A DNA stretch of 64,000 nt, from contig NZ_NIXO01000002.1 in assembly GCF_002204795.1 (NCBI RefSeq), positions 1 to 64,000 of the forward strand, in the 5' to 3' direction. Positions 60,513-64,000 of the stretch are shown piece by piece (positions within the stretch are counted from its first letter, which is position 1; each line of letters starts with the position of its first letter). The notes beneath the pieces were generated by a model. That model was not told where the DNA came from and did no database searches. It saw nothing but the letters and a program-made list of their open reading frames with translations. The position numbers were made by a program, and so were the translations under genes. The stretch comes from Pseudomonas sp. K2I15. Lineage in GTDB: Bacteria; Pseudomonadota; Gammaproteobacteria; Pseudomonadales; Pseudomonadaceae.

Positions 60513-61430
60513 ATGCTTGGATTCCTTCTGCGCCGCCTGGGCATCGCTATTTGCGTTGCCATTACCGTGTCGGTGATCAGCTTTTCTCTTTTGCATCTGT
60601 CCGGCGACCCGGCCACCGCCATTGGCGGGCCGGAAGCCACCAGCGAACAAATCGAACAGATTCGCGTGCAGTACGGTTTGAACAAACCGCTACCGACCCA
60701 GTACTTCAACTGGCTGGGCGATTTGCTACGGTTGGACCTGGGCAACTCTTTTTTCTTTCAGGAGTCGGTCTACAACCTCGTCGCCAGCCGCTTGCCGATT
60801 ACCCTCGGGCTGGGTGCCATGGCGCTGGGTATCGCCTTGCTGGTAGCGATTCCACTGGGCGTGCTGGCCGCGGTCAAACGCGACACCTGGGTTGACCGAC
60901 TGGCCTTGAGCATTGCGGTGCTGGGCCAGGCAATGCCAAGTTTCTGGTTTGCGCTGATGTTGATCGTGGTGTTCGCGGTGACGCTCAAGTGGCTGCCGGT
61001 GTCTGGCAACTCGAGCCTGCTGCACTTTGTCATGCCGGCCATTGCCCTGGGCTACTACGCAACCCCGGCAATCATGCGCCTGACCCGCGCCGGCATGCTG
61101 GATGTGCTCAGTTCCGATTACATTCGCACCGCCCGCGCGAAGGGCCTGCGCCCGGCCCGCGTGTTGTTCAAGCATGCACTGCGCAACGCCTTGATTCCGG
61201 TAGTCGCGCTGGCGGCGGTGGAGTTCGGCTTCATGCTCGGCGGTTCGGTGGTGATCGAAACCGTGTTCTCCCTGCAAGGCATCGGGCAACTCGCCTGGGA
61301 CGCCATCGCCCGTGACGACTTTCCGGTGGTGCAGGCCGTGGTCCTGCTGATTGCGGTGATCTACATCATCCTCACCTTGCTGGCCGATGTGCTCAACGCA
61401 CTGCTCGACCCGCGCATTCGCGTGCGCTAG
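60513..61430 (+). CDS. Peptide-type ABC permease (DppB type, second system)
   Basis: This 305-residue six-helix permease has the VQYGLNKPLPTQYFNWLGDL segment and the EAA loop SDYIRTARAKGLRPARVLFK. The ATG at 60513 has GAGGAAACTTGCC upstream, better than an ATG five codons earlier. It overlaps no neighbour but is followed by the DppC gene after nine bases. Confidence 0.92.
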   Translation: MLGFLLRRLGIAICVAITVSVISFSLLHLSGDPATAIGGPEATSEQIEQIRVQYGLNKPLPTQYFNWLGDLLRLDLGNSFFFQESVYNLVASRLPITLGLGAMALGIALLVAIPLGVLAAVKRDTWVDRLALSIAVLGQAMPSFWFALMLIVVFAVTLKWLPVSGNSSLLHFVMPAIALGYYATPAIMRLTRAGMLDVLSSDYIRTARAKGLRPARVLFKHALRNALIPVVALAAVEFGFMLGGSVVIETVFSLQGIGQLAWDAIARDDFPVVQAVVLLIAVIYIILTLLADVLNALLDPRIRVR

Positions 61431-61439
61431 GAGGCTTAC

Positions 61440-62342
61440 ATGAGCACCCCCACTCCCCTCGCGATCAATGACTACCTGCCACCTCCGAGCAGCCTGAGCC
61501 GAGTACTTGGCAAGAGCTTTCGTCATCGTGGTTTCGCCATCGGCGCGGTGTTGTTGCTGATCATCTTCGCGGGTGCACTGTTCGCGCCGTGGCTGGCACC
61601 TTACGACCCTTATGCGCAAGACGTGATGCTGCGCATGAAACCGCCGGTATGGATGGCCCACGGCACCTGGGAATACGTCCTCGGCACCGACAAACTGGGC
61701 CGTGATTACCTGTCGCGACTGCTCTACGGCGCACGTATTTCGCTGTTCATCGGCATTGCGGCGGCGCTGATTTCCGGCTTTATCGGCACCGTCATGGGGC
61801 TGTTGGCGGGTTACTACGGCGGCAAGGTCGATGCGTTTATCAGCTACCTGATCACCACCCGGCTGGCGATGCCGGTCGTGATGGTGGCGCTGGCCTCGGC
61901 GTCGCTGATGGGCGGCTCACTGAAAGTGGTCATCGTGCTGCTCGGCAGCTTGTTATGGGATCGCTTCGCGGTGGTGGTGAGGGCTTCGGTGCAACAGATT
62001 CGCGATGCTGAATATGTGGCGTCAGCCCAGGCGCTTGGCTGCTCGACCCTGCGCATTCTGGTCAGTGAAATCCTGCCCAATCTGGTCGGCGCGCTGATCG
62101 TCGTCGCGACGCTGGAAATGGCCCACGCGATCCTGCTGGAGTCAGCACTGTCGTTCCTGGGGGTTGGCGTGCAGCCGCCGACGCCGTCCTGGGGTTTGAT
62201 GATCGCTGAAGGTAAACCCTACATGTTCTTTTCCCCGTGGGTCATCGCCATTCCCGGCGTCGCCCTGATGATTCTGGTGCTGGGCATCAACCTGGTCGGC
62301 GATGGCCTGCGCGATCTGATCCTGCCCGACGGCCGTAACTGA
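61440..62342 (+). CDS. Peptide-type ABC permease (DppC type, second system)
   Basis: This 300-residue permease has VLGTDKLGRDYLSRLLYGAR and the EAA loop EYVASAQALGCSTLRILVSE, then GVGVQPPTPSWGLMIAEGKP. It pairs with the DppB-type protein encoded just upstream. The RBS AGGAGG lies seven bases before the ATG. Confidence 0.92.
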   Translation: MSTPTPLAINDYLPPPSSLSRVLGKSFRHRGFAIGAVLLLIIFAGALFAPWLAPYDPYAQDVMLRMKPPVWMAHGTWEYVLGTDKLGRDYLSRLLYGARISLFIGIAAALISGFIGTVMGLLAGYYGGKVDAFISYLITTRLAMPVVMVALASASLMGGSLKVVIVLLGSLLWDRFAVVVRASVQQIRDAEYVASAQALGCSTLRILVSEILPNLVGALIVVATLEMAHAILLESALSFLGVGVQPPTPSWGLMIAEGKPYMFFSPWVIAIPGVALMILVLGINLVGDGLRDLILPDGRN

Positions 62343-62374
62343 TAGACGGCCGTAACTAATAGAGGGTACCGAAC

Positions 62375-63391
62375 ATGGCACTACTCCATGTAGAAAACCT
62401 GCGCGTGGACATCCCCATGGGCAACAGCCCGACGCCGGATGACATGCTGCATGCCGTGCGTGGCCTGGACTTTGAAGTCGAGCGCGGTGAAATGCTGTGC
62501 ATCGTCGGCGAATCCGGCTGCGGTAAATCCCTGACCTCGCTGGCGCTGATGGACCTGTTGCCACGCAAGGCCAAACGCACCGCGTCCCGGCTGACGCTGG
62601 ACGGCATCGACATGCTCGGCCAGAGCGAGCGGCGCATGTGCGACCTGCGTGGCAACCGCCTGGCGATGATCTTCCAGGAACCGATGACCTCACTGAACCC
62701 GGCCTACAGCATTGGCGATCAGCTCAGCGAAGTGCTGACTCAGCATCGCAAGGTGTCGCGCAAGGATGCGCTGGCTCGCGCCGCGCAGATGCTGGAGAAA
62801 GTCGGGATCAGCAATGCCACCGAGCGCTTGCGTCAGTATCCGCATCAACTTTCTGGCGGTTTGCGCCAGCGGGTAATCATCGCCATGGCGTTGATGTGCG
62901 AACCGGACCTGATCATCGCTGATGAGCCAACCACGGCACTGGATGTGACCATTCAAGCGCAGATCCTGCGCTTGATCCGCGACATTCAGAAAGAACTCGG
63001 CCTGGCGGTGATTTTCATCACCCACGACCTTGGGCTGGTGGCACGGATCGCCGACCGGGTCGCCGTGATGTATGCCGGGGAAATCGTCGAAACCGCCCCT
63101 GCCCTGCAACTGTTCGAGAACCCGCAGCATCCGTATACCCGTGGCCTGCTGGCCAGTATTCCAATCCCTGGCCGGACCAAACCGGGTGAGGCGCTGGGTT
63201 CGATTCCAGGCCTGGTGCCGAGCCTGGTCGGCGAACAGCAAGGGTGTGCGTTCCGCAATCGTTGCGGCCTCGCGATACCGGCCTGCGCGCAAGACATCCC
63301 CGAAGTCGAACAGGACGGGCACATGGCGCGCTGCCTGTTCGCCGCACCGGCCCCGGCACCGATTCGCCTTCAGGAGCGCGCAAGGTCATGA
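62375..63391 (+). CDS. Peptide-type ABC ATPase (DppD type, second system)
   Basis: This 338-residue single-module ATPase has Walker A GESGCGKS, signature LSGGLRQRV (near residue 156), Walker [13 protein letters not shown] and the oligo/dipeptide C-terminal domain with cysteines ([15 protein letters not shown]). A short repeat GACGGCCGTAACT lies in the 32-base gap upstream (62330-62356). It overlaps the DppF gene by ATGA. Confidence 0.93.
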   Translation: MALLHVENLRVDIPMGNSPTPDDMLHAVRGLDFEVERGEMLCIVGESGCGKSLTSLALMDLLPRKAKRTASRLTLDGIDMLGQSERRMCDLRGNRLAMIFQEPMTSLNPAYSIGDQLSEVLTQHRKVSRKDALARAAQMLEKVGISNATERLRQYPHQLSGGLRQRVIIAMALMCEPDLIIADEPTTALDVTIQAQILRLIRDIQKELGLAVIFITHDLGLVARIADRVAVMYAGEIVETAPALQLFENPQHPYTRGLLASIPIPGRTKPGEALGSIPGLVPSLVGEQQGCAFRNRCGLAIPACAQDIPEVEQDGHMARCLFAAPAPAPIRLQERARS

Positions 63392-64000
63392 AAAAAGACA
63401 TCACGTTGGAGCTGTGTGACATCCGCCGCGAGTTTCGGATCAACAAGGGCTTTTTCAAACCCGCCGCCACCCTGAAGGCCGTGGATGGCGTTTCCCTGCG
63501 TCTGATGCGTGGCGAGACCCTCGGCCTGGTGGGCGAGTCCGGTTGCGGCAAAAGTACCCTGGCCAAGATGCTGCTCGGTCTGTTGCCGCCTACCAGCGGC
63601 GATGTGCTGGTCAATGGCAAACATCTGGCGGCGACTGACCGCAAGGAAATGTCCCGGCATATTCAACCGATATTCCAAGACCCGTATTCCTCGCTGAACC
63701 CACGCAAGACCCTGCGCGAAATCGTTACCCTGCCGCTGATCGTGCATGACATCGGCAGCACCGCCGAGCGGCGCAAGAAGACCGAAGAAATGCTTGATGT
63801 GGTCGGCCTGCCCAAGCGGGTGATCGACAGCTACCCGAGCCAGCTGTCGGGCGGGCAACGCCAGCGGGTGGCGATTGCACGGGCGCTGATCATGCGCCCT
63901 GATGTGTTGATCTGCGACGAGCCCACCTCAGCGCTGGATGTGTCGGTGCAGGCGCAGATCCTCAATCTGCTGCAAGACCTCAAGCGCGAATTCGGCCTGA
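63388..64000 (+). CDS. Peptide-type ABC ATPase (DppF type), cut by right edge
   Basis: The 204 codons present encode the N-terminal two thirds of an ABC ATPase with Walker [22 protein letters not shown], signature LSGGQRQRV and Walker [13 protein letters not shown]. The gene overlaps dppD by four bases and continues past 64000. Unlike the first system, the two ATPases are separate chains. Confidence 0.93.
   Translation, partial: MKKDITLELCDIRREFRINKGFFKPAATLKAVDGVSLRLMRGETLGLVGESGCGKSTLAKMLLGLLPPTSGDVLVNGKHLAATDRKEMSRHIQPIFQDPYSSLNPRKTLREIVTLPLIVHDIGSTAERRKKTEEMLDVVGLPKRVIDSYPSQLSGGQRQRVAIARALIMRPDVLICDEPTSALDVSVQAQILNLLQDLKREFGL

Noticed and set aside
1..64000. CRISPR arrays, rRNA, tRNA, prophage or complete insertion sequences
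   Set aside because: No regularly spaced repeats, RNA-gene signatures, integrase or transposase motifs were seen in any frame.

Overview
The window is a chromosomal segment of a Pseudomonas of the fluorescens group. This rests on the GC-rich codon use, the REP-type palindromes (GTAGGAGCGAGCTTGC and TGTGGCGAGGGAGCTTGCTCCC families), and strong resemblance of several proteins to known Pseudomonas families (MgtA, NahG/NahR, OprD, FlxA-like, HcnABC-like oxidoreductases). No rRNA, tRNA, CRISPR array, prophage or intact insertion sequence was seen. Starts were chosen by Shine-Dalgarno spacing and family length.

Layout. (1) 1-5.8 kb: a non-coding hairpin repeat, then a long leader with a clear sigma70-type promoter, two or three short ORFs and a hairpin ahead of mgtA (Mg2+ P-type ATPase), followed by small proteins, a YspA-type SLOG protein and a small outer-membrane-barrel-like protein. 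(2) 5.8-9.1 kb: housekeeping or accessory singletons (TerB/DUF533, DinB, GFA, GNAT, small proteins) separated by REP elements. (3) 9.1-18.8 kb: a sugar or sugar-alcohol catabolic locus. It has an RbsABC-type transporter split around a GatD-like dehydrogenase, an FGGY kinase and a SorC-type regulator, with an HAD phosphatase at the end and deoR/deoC beside it. (4) 18.8-20.6 kb: three small exported, coiled-coil or low-complexity proteins. (5) 20.6-24.8 kb: a NahR/NahG-type salicylate hydroxylase module with an MFS transporter and a VOC gene remnant. (6) 24.8-27.7 kb: a LysR regulator divergent from a tautomerase, an ABM monooxygenase, a nitroreductase and a truncated MFS gene. (7) 27.8-31.2 kb: an OprD porin, DUF1624 and DUF4198 cluster. 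(8) 31.5-37.8 kb: Lrp regulator, HAD, GabT-type aminotransferase, GhrA-type reductase, tartrate/malate dehydrogenase and GabD-type dehydrogenase.

(9) 37.9-64 kb is the most distinctive part: a large amino-compound catabolic island. On the minus strand, ten tightly packed genes run from an HAD type II hydrolase through a PuuB-like oxidase, a complete dipeptide-type ABC importer (with both ATPases fused in one chain), an HcnABC-like three-subunit flavin/[2Fe-2S] dehydrogenase, to an ArgE-like M20 deacylase. On the plus strand follow a GNAT protein, a bicupin, a LysR gene (minus), and a coupled set: DSD1/D-threonine-aldolase-type PLP enzyme, RidA and a close paralogue of the HcnC-like oxidase. 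A second GNAT paralogue, an aldehyde dehydrogenase, another LysR gene (minus) and a second, unfused Dpp-type ABC importer cut by the right edge complete it. A reasonable reading is import of a peptide-, opine- or D-amino-acid-like compound, deacylation, oxidative deamination, imine clean-up by RidA, then aldehyde and semialdehyde oxidation into central metabolism. The substrate cannot be named from sequence alone.
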